21,628 nt of DNA, taken from NCBI GenBank assembly GCA_002434915.1, contig DJLG01000020.1:1-21628 (forward strand), in the 5' to 3' direction. The notes beneath the pieces were generated by a model, which searched no databases, was not told the DNA's origin, and worked only from the letters and a program-made list of their open reading frames with translations. Source of the DNA: Proteobacteria bacterium UBA6522. GTDB lineage: Bacteria > Pseudomonadota > Gammaproteobacteria > Steroidobacterales > Rariloculaceae. This document shows positions 9,372 to 16,277 of the stretch, one piece after another. Position 1 is the stretch's first letter; every line of letters begins with the position of its first letter. A program made the translations under genes and the position numbers.

Positions 9372-9857
9372 CTAGGGTAGTGGAATTCTTATCCCTTCAA
9401 GTATTTCCTGATCTGAGTGTAATTCGTTTTGACCTTCTGAATAACCATTTAAGCTTAATAAGAAGGCCACAATATCAGTATACTGATCGGAATTAAGACC
9501 TCCTGGGTTCCCGTCAGGCATTGTTGTAGATATAACTTCATAAAGACTATTCGCCGTCTGATGACTCTGGCCACCAAACCAAATTCGTCTAATTTCAACA
9601 CCTCTATGACAATCTGCGCAAAGCTGGTCAAATCGTCGCTCACCCCGAGAGGCTTGAGCTCTGGTAAAGAAACCATCTGGGTCTGAGACGCTAGTAGGCA
9701 CTACCGATAAAACTTCTTCAGTAGACTCCGGCACCTCCTGAATGACCGTCTGCGGCACTGCACAAGATGCTAATTGAATTATTAATACAGACATGCCACA
9801 CAAACATACCCACATCTCTAATCTTTTGTTTTTCAATGGATTTATACGCTCAATCAA
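9372..9857 (-). CDS. Monoheme c-type cytochrome lipoprotein
   Basis: A small exported cytochrome, up to 161 residues. It has a lysine/arginine-rich start (KNKR, 9-12), a hydrophobic stretch and a lipobox LASC (29-32), so it is probably anchored by Cys32 facing the periplasm. One heme site CADCH (80-84) gives His84 as one ligand, with Met113 in TTMPDG as the likely second. The C-terminal helix DIVAFLLSLNGY (128-139) is typical of class I cytochromes. First gene of block A, 44 bp before the PQQ dehydrogenase, so it is the natural electron acceptor for that enzyme and perhaps for the GMC complex too (inference). The start is uncertain: TTG at 9857, TTG at 9836 and ATG at 9815 all lack a strong Shine-Dalgarno. 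The longest is given because it keeps the basic segment before the hydrophobic core. Confidence 0.9.
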   Translation of the reverse strand: MIERINPLKNKRLEMWVCLCGMSVLIIQLASCAVPQTVIQEVPESTEEVLSVVPTSVSDPDGFFTRAQASRGERRFDQLCADCHRGVEIRRIWFGGQSHQTANSLYEVISTTMPDGNPGGLNSDQYTDIVAFLLSLNGYSEGQNELHSDQEILEGIRIPLP

Positions 9858-9900
9858 AAGTTTTTCTTAGTTACTTGTAAATGCCTGATGAAACCACTAT

Positions 9901-9916
9901 CACATATTTTTATGTG
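9901..9916. promoter_or_regulatory. Perfect inverted repeat, 6-bp arms (CACATA/TATGTG)
   Basis: CACATA, four T residues, TATGTG: a perfect inverted repeat in the 238-bp spacer between the divergent cytochrome and decarboxylase-like genes. It lies 44 bp upstream of the longest cytochrome start and about 180 bp from the other gene. Candidate operator half-sites; no regulator gene is present in the window to assign. Confidence 0.4.
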
Positions 9917-9936
9917 TAAAGGCCTTCACCTTTACA
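9915..9936. promoter_or_regulatory. Perfect inverted repeat, 8-bp arms (TGTAAAGG/CCTTTACA)
   Basis: TGTAAAGG, six bases, CCTTTACA: all eight positions of the arms match. It overlaps the preceding repeat by two bases. No long T run follows on either strand, and the site is between two divergent starts, so an operator or a leader hairpin for the block A transcript is more likely than a terminator. The rest of the 9858-10095 spacer shows no open frame with a convincing start. Confidence 0.45.
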
Positions 9937-10000
9937 GATTTTACCTAGATTAAGCACCATGGTAGAAGCTATTTATGGTTCTCAACTAGAAAAGTCATAC

Positions 10001-10029
10001 TTGAAAGCTAGACACAGCTGGGATGTTAC
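10001..10029 (+). promoter_or_regulatory. Weak candidate sigma-70 promoter for the decarboxylase-like gene
   Basis: TTGAAA (10001-10006), a 17-base spacer and TGTTAC (10024-10029), which matches only three of six positions of TATAAT. Position and spacing suit the plus-strand gene starting at 10096, but the -10 is poor and the call is tentative. Confidence 0.2.
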
Positions 10030-10095
10030 CATTTAGGAAGCACAAGCCGAACATGCCTGTGTATTTCACTTATTCATTAAGTTCGGAGACGCATT

Positions 10096-11085
10096 ATGAG
10101 CCGACTAAGCCTTACTTTTGCCGCATGGGATTACGATCGAGTTAAACCATTAATGGATGGCACCATTAAACCTGAAGGAATAGATATCAAGCCTATAATA
10201 TCTCGCCCGAGTGAAACCTTTTTCCGCATGCTGAGACATCAAGAATTCGACGTCTCAGAACTTTCGCTTTCTAACTATACTATGCTTCGAGCAGAAGGCG
10301 ATGAAAAATTTATTGCAATACCAGTATTTCCATCACGTCTATTCCGTCATTCATGTATTTTTATCAACAAAAATGCTGGTATAAATGAACCTAAAGACCT
10401 CATAGGCAAGAAAATCGGTGTGCCCGAATATTCTATGACAGCTGCAGTAGTCGCTAGAGGACTACTGCTTGATGAATATGGGGTAAAACCAGATTCAATT
10501 GAATGGTTTAGCGGGACACAAGATGGCCTACAACGTCCATCGAGAATTGATTTTGATTTACCGGAAAGCGTTGTTCTCCATAGGATGCCAATTGAACAAG
10601 ATATGGGGCCTATGCTTGAAACAGGAGAGCTTGATGCAATTATTTCACCTAATGCACCAATGTCTCTTAATAGCGAAAATTCATCGGTTCGTCGGTTATT
10701 TTCAGACTATCGAGAGTCCGAAAAAGAGTATTTTGAACGTACAGGTATTTTTCCAATAATGCATACAGTAGTGTTCCGACGCGAGGTTTATGATGCAAAT
10801 CCATGGGCTGCGTTGAGCTTATATGAGGCTTTCAAAAAAGCCAAAGAATTAGCTTATGCCGAAATGATGGAAACTGATGCACTTAAGATTACTCTGCCAT
10901 GGGTCGTTGCTGAAATGGAAGAAACCAGGCGTGTAATGGGTCATGATTTTTGGCCATATGGCATTGAATCCAACCGTTTGGCTTTATCAACTTTGCCTAA
11001 ATACCTACATGAACAAAATCTTATTCAGCGTATACCTGAAATAGAAGAATTATTTACCGCTAACACCCTCGAAGTCAGGGGCTAA
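10096..11085 (+). CDS. 4,5-dihydroxyphthalate decarboxylase-like protein (periplasmic-binding-protein fold, cytoplasmic)
   Basis: A 329-residue protein without a signal peptide. It begins LSLTFAAWDYDRVKPL, contains a two-lobe binding-protein core (FINKNAGINEPKDLIGKKIG, 88-107; LETGELDAIISPNAP, 174-188) and resembles the Pht5/4,5-dihydroxyphthalate decarboxylase family. These proteins reuse the transporter binding-protein fold as decarboxylases or ligand binders in aromatic-acid degradation. Lack of export signal argues against an ABC binding protein. ATG at 10096 has GGAG 7 bases upstream. It is the only plus-strand gene in the insert, divergent from the cytochrome/quinoprotein block and convergent with the NHL lipoprotein gene; the two stop codons overlap. 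The substrate is unknown; the fold assignment is firmer than the reaction. Confidence 0.8.
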   Translation: MSRLSLTFAAWDYDRVKPLMDGTIKPEGIDIKPIISRPSETFFRMLRHQEFDVSELSLSNYTMLRAEGDEKFIAIPVFPSRLFRHSCIFINKNAGINEPKDLIGKKIGVPEYSMTAAVVARGLLLDEYGVKPDSIEWFSGTQDGLQRPSRIDFDLPESVVLHRMPIEQDMGPMLETGELDAIISPNAPMSLNSENSSVRRLFSDYRESEKEYFERTGIFPIMHTVVFRREVYDANPWAALSLYEAFKKAKELAYAEMMETDALKITLPWVVAEMEETRRVMGHDFWPYGIESNRLALSTLPKYLHEQNLIQRIPEIEELFTANTLEVRG

Positions 11086-12233
11086 TCCGGTAGTTCGGAG
11101 GATAATCCCAAGTAGATTAGCCGCTCATACCCAACACCAGTAGCAGCAATATAGATATTGCCCTGCGAATCAGTCTGGATATGGTGACCGGTTCCAACAG
11201 TCGTTTCTATACTTGTCAGAAACCGAAGACTAAGACGGTTAAAAACCATAATACCTGGACCACCCCCCACATAAAGAAACTGCTGTTCTTCATCTGGTGA
11301 TAAAGCAATATTTCTCGCAAAAGGAATGTCATGTTGGATGATCTGATCCACATACCTTCCATTTAAAGAAAATATTTGGACACGTCTGTTTTCTCGGTCT
11401 GCTACGTAAACCAAACCATCATTCGAAATACGAATGGCATGGACGATACTGAACTGTGAAGGACCTGGCCCATCAGGAACTGAATCAAGGAAAACATAAG
11501 GACACTGTTCATTATCTTCTGGGATATTTCCAAATGCGCCCCACATACGCTTAAAAATACCTGTATCTGCATCGAAAACAGCAACTCTGTGGTTACCGTA
11601 TCCATCTGCAACGAACACCTCATTTGTCGGTGCATAGACTACGGCATCTGCGGGTCTATTGAGATTGACTATATCTGAGTTACCGGTACTAGAATTGCTA
11701 TTTCCTATTTGCATAACAAACGTACCATCAGGCAAAAACTTTAGTACCTGATCATCCGATATAGGATCAAGGCCAGGCTCATTTTGAACGGGGCAATTAT
11801 TACCACCAACCCAAAAAAAACCTTGGTGATCTATATGAAGACCATGCTCTCGCTGCGGCCATTCGTAACCATTCCCAGGGCCTCCCCAAGCAGCAAGAAA
11901 AGAACCTGCACTATCAAACCCTAAAATTTGAGGCGCGGCCATACTCGCTTCCGACTCTGTAAGCGTCCATGGTCGATGCAAAAACCAAGCATTATCATCG
12001 CTATCCAGAGCAATACTTGAGACTTCTCCAAGCCTCCACTGGACTGGTACCTGGGGCCAACCGGAGTCAATACTAAATAAAGGTTTACCAAACTCTGATA
12101 AGTCAGATGGCAGATCTTCAGATATGTCATCTAGAGGTTGGCAGCTAATACCACTTAAAACTACAAATACAGTAAAAGAACGTAGTTTATATCCCATGAT
12201 ATTTTGGATCGAAAACTTATTCTTAAGCACCAT
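11082..12233 (-). CDS. NHL-repeat β-propeller, probable lipoprotein
   Basis: A 383-residue exported protein. A basic start and hydrophobic segment (17-30) lead to SGISC with Cys31, a non-canonical lipobox. The mature part has NHL-type repeats, clearest at VFVADGYGNHRVAVFD (206-221) and VYVADRENRRVQIFSL (275-290), giving a probable six-bladed propeller. Members of this superfamily include peptidyl-glycine α-amidating lyase-like enzymes and non-catalytic binders; no catalytic set can be identified here. ATG at 12233 is supported by AAAGGTG 7 bases upstream. It is the last gene of block B, 83 bp after the GMC dehydrogenase gene, and is a distant relative of the NHL protein that opens the same block. 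Function is unknown; binding or lyase roles are both possible. Confidence 0.82.
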   Translation of the reverse strand: MVLKNKFSIQNIMGYKLRSFTVFVVLSGISCQPLDDISEDLPSDLSEFGKPLFSIDSGWPQVPVQWRLGEVSSIALDSDDNAWFLHRPWTLTESEASMAAPQILGFDSAGSFLAAWGGPGNGYEWPQREHGLHIDHQGFFWVGGNNCPVQNEPGLDPISDDQVLKFLPDGTFVMQIGNSNSSTGNSDIVNLNRPADAVVYAPTNEVFVADGYGNHRVAVFDADTGIFKRMWGAFGNIPEDNEQCPYVFLDSVPDGPGPSQFSIVHAIRISNDGLVYVADRENRRVQIFSLNGRYVDQIIQHDIPFARNIALSPDEEQQFLYVGGGPGIMVFNRLSLRFLTSIETTVGTGHHIQTDSQGNIYIAATGVGYERLIYLGLSSELPD

Positions 12234-12316
12234 ACATGATCACCTTTAAAAACAGCATGTATTGATCGTATTACCCAATATTTAATTAGCTATAAAACAT
12301 GAAAACAACACACACT

Positions 12317-14023
12317 CTAAATCGCAATGTTCCTCCAGTTTTCAACTAGATGCTGAGCTGTGCGCCATGCGAGTGCTTGTACTGTTAAGGTGGGGTTTCT
12401 TGCTCCGCTTGTACCCATTACCGATGCCCCTAAAATACCCAGATTTGGAACTTCATGAGAGAATCCCCACCGATTGACAACATTAGTGTCCGGGTCATTA
12501 CCCATACGGGTGCCACCGTAAGCATGAGTTGAAGGTCCCATTGGTCCCAAAGGCATACGAAAAGTATCAATTGCTCCAGCTTCCCTAAACCATTGCTCCA
12601 TCTTCTCTTGCGTAAACCTAGCTAATTTTTTTTCGTTATCTTTGTACTCAGCTGTGATTCGACATACCGGGAACCCGAGTGGATCTGTTATTGTTGGATG
12701 TAAATCTAAGTAATTATCTTCGTAAGGCAAGGTGGTCTTCTGGAGATGTGCCCCAACCCACCGGTCTGCGTTCTCCATAATAAACTCTTTCCATTGAGAC
12801 CCCCATCGGGGCGCACGCCCAAATGTATTCATCCTTGAGGCTAAAATAGGTCGCGAATCTTGGGAAACCCAAAAATGTGCGCCTCCAATAAAGTCATAAT
12901 CTTTATGATCAAAATTGTCATCTGCCCACTCATCTATACCCGAACCTTGAGCAGGAAGTCCATACCACCTATTTAGTCTATGGGGAAATAGACCGAGAAC
13001 ACCTCCTCTTTGAGCATGCGTCATGTAATGTCGGCCTACTTGGCCATGATTATTTGATAATCCTGAGGGATATGCATCTGAGTTTGATAATAAAAGTAAT
13101 CGAGTATTTTCATAGGTATAACCTGCCAACAAAACAACCTCAGCCGGCTGAATATAGGTTTCTCCATCCCTAAGATACTCTACCCCGCTCGCCCTACCTT
13201 CAGCGTCCACATGAATCTTTGTAACATGAGATTGCGTAACAATCTTTAAATTTCCTGTTGCCTCAGCCTTTGGAATAGTAGTCACAGCAGTGGAATTCTT
13301 GGCTTCTAAATGGCATCCACCACGATTACAAAAACCATGATACTGGCATGCGGGTCTATTGTTGTGTGTTTGGGAATTAATAGCCGCAGGCGAAGGAAAT
13401 GGGTTATAACCAAGTCGTCTTGCAGCATCAGACATCATTTCCGTAAATTTGGTACTCCTCAGCGGTGGCATCGGATAGTCGCGTGTACGTGGGCCCTCAA
13501 AAATATTTCCACGTGTATCAATATTGCCGTTAATGTTTCCAGCAAAACCACCTACTCCTAACTCATATTCAAGTCTGTCATAAAAAGGTTCAAGATCAGC
13601 ATAAGTTAATGGCCAATCTTCAACTGTGGAACCTTCAGGAATTCGATCACCACCATAACGACGAGCAGTTTCACTCACTACACTAAAGTCCCAAGGATGT
13701 AGCCGGTAACTCCGAGCATAGTAATGAAGCGTTGTACCCCCCACCGCATTCATCATTGGATGTAAACTATCTCGCGCAAACTCAGGTGATTGCTCATTCG
13801 CACGATGGACAGGAACTTCCCGGTTTGCTTTCTGTACAGACTGTGGCCAACCTCTATAATTATTTCTTAGTTCATCTGGTGCAAAATCACTAGGTGACAT
13901 CCACCTGCCAGCTTCAAGACCCACAACATCAATACCTGACTCCGTAAGTGGCAGTACTGCTATACCACCAGCTCCACCAAGTCCGATTGTTACAACATCA
14001 GTTCCAGGAAGCCTAATCGTCAT
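12317..14023 (-). CDS. FAD-dependent GMC oxidoreductase, gluconate 2-dehydrogenase-type large subunit
   Basis: A 568-residue flavoprotein. The dinucleotide-binding loop GLGGAGG (14-20) with Glu37 at the end of strand 2 starts the protein. A cysteine cluster (Cys226, Cys232, Cys237 in CQYHGFCNRGGC) is typical of the gluconate/sorbitol dehydrogenase branch. The C-terminal GMC signature gives the probable catalytic His500 (GPSTHAYGGTRMG) and Asn543 (GARNPTLT). It should oxidise a hydroxyl group of a sugar acid, polyol or other alcohol. It has no signal peptide and its gene overlaps the Tat-signal-bearing subunit 3 by 11 bp, so export as a folded complex by hitch-hiking is likely (inference). ATG at 14023 has AGAGGAAAG 6 bases upstream; a longer reading from 14068 lacks this and overlaps the neighbour further. 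Confidence 0.92.
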   Translation of the reverse strand: MTIRLPGTDVVTIGLGGAGGIAVLPLTESGIDVVGLEAGRWMSPSDFAPDELRNNYRGWPQSVQKANREVPVHRANEQSPEFARDSLHPMMNAVGGTTLHYYARSYRLHPWDFSVVSETARRYGGDRIPEGSTVEDWPLTYADLEPFYDRLEYELGVGGFAGNINGNIDTRGNIFEGPRTRDYPMPPLRSTKFTEMMSDAARRLGYNPFPSPAAINSQTHNNRPACQYHGFCNRGGCHLEAKNSTAVTTIPKAEATGNLKIVTQSHVTKIHVDAEGRASGVEYLRDGETYIQPAEVVLLAGYTYENTRLLLLSNSDAYPSGLSNNHGQVGRHYMTHAQRGGVLGLFPHRLNRWYGLPAQGSGIDEWADDNFDHKDYDFIGGAHFWVSQDSRPILASRMNTFGRAPRWGSQWKEFIMENADRWVGAHLQKTTLPYEDNYLDLHPTITDPLGFPVCRITAEYKDNEKKLARFTQEKMEQWFREAGAIDTFRMPLGPMGPSTHAYGGTRMGNDPDTNVVNRWGFSHEVPNLGILGASVMGTSGARNPTLTVQALAWRTAQHLVENWRNIAI

Positions 14024-14663
14024 TGCCACTTTCCTCTGAAATATTGACATCAAACATAGGTAAATCATGGGCAGACACCCGATTCATTTGAGGAAAATGA
14101 TCCATCTGCTGTTGTTCAACCGTAACTCCGAGCCGGATACCTGGATATCCAATCATCTCCCACCCAATGAAATCTTGATTTCCTCCATAAGCAGGATCAG
14201 AAAATGTGCCCTCAATCGTATGGCGCAAAACTAGATTGAAGAACGTTGCAGAATCCGGATCAAACCCAACAGCAAGGTTTTGCTCTAAATCTTCTAATAA
14301 AGAATCCTGCTCACTGTGCTCAAGAACCACAAAACCTCGACCAGTCAACTGGTGAGCATAAGCATCAAGGGCTGCAAGACCAGAAGAATAGGCTGTATGT
14401 GATTTAGAAAGCGCATTTGCAAGCCCTTTATCAATGTAATTGGCTGCACCAGCCTCTAAAGCACCGGGGCCATTTTCATCTGTGGGAATCAAGCGCGAAA
14501 CAATTGCTTCAAGAATTTTAGATTCCACACTGCTTAAGTTCTCAAATTGATCTCTGGTTCGCTCAGGAAGGACCTGTGCGAGAGCTTTAGCTGGAACTGC
14601 ACTAGTCATTCCTGCAGCTGCAGCACGCTTTAACATCTCACGTCTTGATAAAAAACTTGCCAT
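14013..14663 (-). CDS. Gluconate 2-dehydrogenase subunit 3 family protein with Tat signal
   Basis: A 216-residue small subunit of the GMC dehydrogenase complex. The twin-arginine signal SRREMLKR (6-13), an Ala-rich hydrophobic region and an ALA|Q site near residue 29 indicate Tat export of a folded complex. The body, including SKILEAIVSRLIPTDENGPG (47-66) and the GFDPDSATFFNLVLRHTIEG segment, is characteristic of the family. In known complexes this subunit stabilises the flavoprotein and a separate cytochrome c subunit takes the electrons. No such multiheme subunit is present here; the monoheme lipoprotein near 9400-9860 is the only heme protein in the window. The start ATG at 14663 has a GGGGGG ribosome site. 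Gene order subunit 3 then GMC with an 11-bp overlap is the usual arrangement. Confidence 0.9.
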   Translation of the reverse strand: MASFLSRREMLKRAAAAGMTSAVPAKALAQVLPERTRDQFENLSSVESKILEAIVSRLIPTDENGPGALEAGAANYIDKGLANALSKSHTAYSSGLAALDAYAHQLTGRGFVVLEHSEQDSLLEDLEQNLAVGFDPDSATFFNLVLRHTIEGTFSDPAYGGNQDFIGWEMIGYPGIRLGVTVEQQQMDHFPQMNRVSAHDLPMFDVNISEESGNDD

Positions 14664-14758
14664 ATATAACCCCCCTGAGTTATGTATAGAACACCTATCT
14701 TATTTAATAAAAAATAGTCGACCCCTAAAGCGAAGTTCTATGAGAATTTTTTCAATAA

Positions 14759-15049
14759 TTAACATCCATCTACTAAGACTAAGCTACCATCAGAAACAGA
14801 CTGCCTGAGGCGTTTATAAGGTTGATAGTCCGGATCGTTATAGAAAGCAAGTGCTGCCGCACGATCTGGAAATTCTAGAACGATAAGACGTGAAGGAGAA
14901 TAGCTACCTTCGAGTATATCTACATTACCACCACGTACTTGGTATCTCCCACCATGTCTCTTTATCAAATCAGGTACATTATTTATATAGTCCTGATACC
15001 GCTCTAGATTATGCGGGTTTATATCAGCTATTAAATACGCTGGACGCAT
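14759..15049 (-). CDS. DUF1330 family protein
   Basis: A 96-residue protein of the DUF1330 family, which has a ferredoxin-like α/β-barrel fold and no agreed function. Landmarks are AYLIADINPHNLERYQDYI (4-22), RYQVRGG near residue 35, LIVLEFPDRAAALAFYND (55-72) and the terminal LVLVDG. Length is normal and there is no signal peptide, so it is cytoplasmic. ATG at 15049 is preceded by GAGGGGGGAG. Spacers of 95 bp downstream and 110 bp upstream are longer than others in block B. The second shows no convincing open frame, hairpin or promoter. Such proteins often accompany oxidoreductase and hydrolase clusters, but a catalytic role here is a guess. Confidence 0.85.
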   Translation of the reverse strand: MRPAYLIADINPHNLERYQDYINNVPDLIKRHGGRYQVRGGNVDILEGSYSPSRLIVLEFPDRAAALAFYNDPDYQPYKRLRQSVSDGSLVLVDGC

Positions 15050-15159
15050 AACTCCCCCCTCAACCCCAAAGAGACATCTACCTTTAAAACATTTAGCTTT
15101 ACCCTAAGTGTTATTGTTTTTGTATAAAGTTATTCTGACTCTAAAATATGGAAGCCTAC

Positions 15160-15531
15160 TTAATCCCACAATCTCTCTACACCGTCAGTACCAGTCAGAA
15201 AACCCAGAAGACAACCTCTAGCGCCATCTCTTAATTGATGGCAACGCACAGAAACTGTTTCACCAACTGAAATTGTATCTTCATTGATTCCATTTCTAGT
15301 GAGTGCACGGACGCTACCTGCCTCCAATGCCCACATTTCTGCATCTCCACTATCCTGCATTACTTCAAGATAAATCCACGCATGTGGATTAACCATATGA
15401 AGTTGTCGCACAATCCCTTCAAGATGCACGTACTCGGTCATTTCATAATTTCCATGAGAATGATGTGCAGGCGTGAAGCTGCTAATCGTAGCAAGTAACA
15501 TAAAGCCTAAAATTTTCATAAGACATTTCAT
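15160..15531 (-). CDS. DUF6152 family exported protein
   Basis: A 123-residue exported protein with signal peptide MKCLMKILGF...FTPA. The predicted mature N-terminus is the His-rich HHSHGNYEM (23-31). The family pattern follows: LEGIVRQLHMVNPHAWIYLEV (38-57, quoted in parts: LEGIV, NPHAWIYLEV), then ALEAGSVRALTRNGI (74-88) and GETVSVRCH. DUF6152 is a small periplasmic β-rich family of unknown function, often found near oxidoreductase genes. Clustered histidines at the mature terminus could bind metal (inference). The start is well supported by AAGGAGG 7 bases before ATG. It sits between the exported unknown gene and the DUF1330 gene in block B. Confidence 0.85.
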   Translation of the reverse strand: MKCLMKILGFMLLATISSFTPAHHSHGNYEMTEYVHLEGIVRQLHMVNPHAWIYLEVMQDSGDAEMWALEAGSVRALTRNGINEDTISVGETVSVRCHQLRDGARGCLLGFLTGTDGVERLWD

Positions 15532-15572
15532 TTTATACCCTCCTTAGCATACTGATATGCATGGATGATTAA

Positions 15573-16229
15573 TCACCTAGTCCAATCATTGCATGCTATT
15601 CCTTCCTGAACCCCTCCACATGATGTGCGAACCTTGTTTGCCTCTAAAAAATTCTCATAACGAATACGAACTCCATTTTCATCCATAAACTGCAAAGATT
15701 GCTGAAAAAACCCTGGTGGCAAAGACCCTGGTTCTACTGTCGCCTCAACAATATAGAGACGGCTGTCATGCAAATACATGGCTGCATATGTTCGTGAATT
15801 ATCTTCGTTTGTGATCTGTAGCTGATGTCCTTCAATACGATCAATATAGTGATAAGCATCGTAAGTTACTTCGCCTCCTCGTTGACGAAAATTGGTTGCG
15901 GCATAAGCTACTGATGCTCTGATATCAATCTCCCAATACAAAAGATATTCCGCCTCATTCCTTGCGCGTTCTTCATGAAGCCTTTCAGACTGGGTGTAAT
16001 CAACTACCGTAACAGCATAATAATCTTCGCCTGGCTCATAACTATAGACACGAGCAGGAAGCTCAACACCATACTCAGAAGAATAAAAGGTTTCTGACAC
16101 CTCGAATTCACCTGGAGTATGGATTCGGAAATCATCAATTGAACTGTAATAATCTATCCAGGCCTGCGAAAAAGCAGGTCCAGCACATATAGTGATTAAA
16201 ACAACAACCATTGTTCTAAATCGGTTCAT
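15573..16229 (-). CDS. Exported protein of unknown function
   Basis: A 218-residue protein I do not recognise. MNRFRTMVVVLITICAGPAFSQA is a clear cleavable signal peptide (about 21 residues). The mature part is acidic and rich in Tyr, with FRIHTPGEFEVSETFY near its start and YIVEATVEPG...FFQQSLQFMDENG near the end. That pattern resembles small α/β-sandwich domains of the PsbP/Mog1 type, but the likeness is only by eye. Two cysteines near the C-terminus (CGG and ACND) could form a disulfide. ATG at 16229 is chosen because AAGGA lies 7-8 bases upstream; a TTG at 16262 has no such support. It is in block B, 48 bp after the amidase gene and 41 bp before the DUF6152 gene. Confidence 0.75.
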   Translation of the reverse strand: MNRFRTMVVVLITICAGPAFSQAWIDYYSSIDDFRIHTPGEFEVSETFYSSEYGVELPARVYSYEPGEDYYAVTVVDYTQSERLHEERARNEAEYLLYWEIDIRASVAYAATNFRQRGGEVTYDAYHYIDRIEGHQLQITNEDNSRTYAAMYLHDSRLYIVEATVEPGSLPPGFFQQSLQFMDENGVRIRYENFLEANKVRTSCGGVQEGIACNDWTR

Positions 16230-16277
16230 TATTGATTCCTTTGTTCTCATTGGGGTCTTCAAACAGACGGCATTCTA

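Noticed and set aside
10096..11085. ABC transporter substrate-binding protein
   Set aside because: The fold fits but there is no signal peptide or lipobox and no ABC permease or ATPase gene nearby.
12317..14068. Longer GMC protein starting at 14068
   Set aside because: The start at 14023 has a strong AGAGGAAAG ribosome site and the FAD loop begins soon after it; the extra 15 residues do not look like a signal peptide of the family.
15050..15159. Small gene, riboswitch or RNA in the DUF1330-DUF6152 spacer
   Set aside because: No open frame with a ribosome site and no conserved or strong stem structure was seen.
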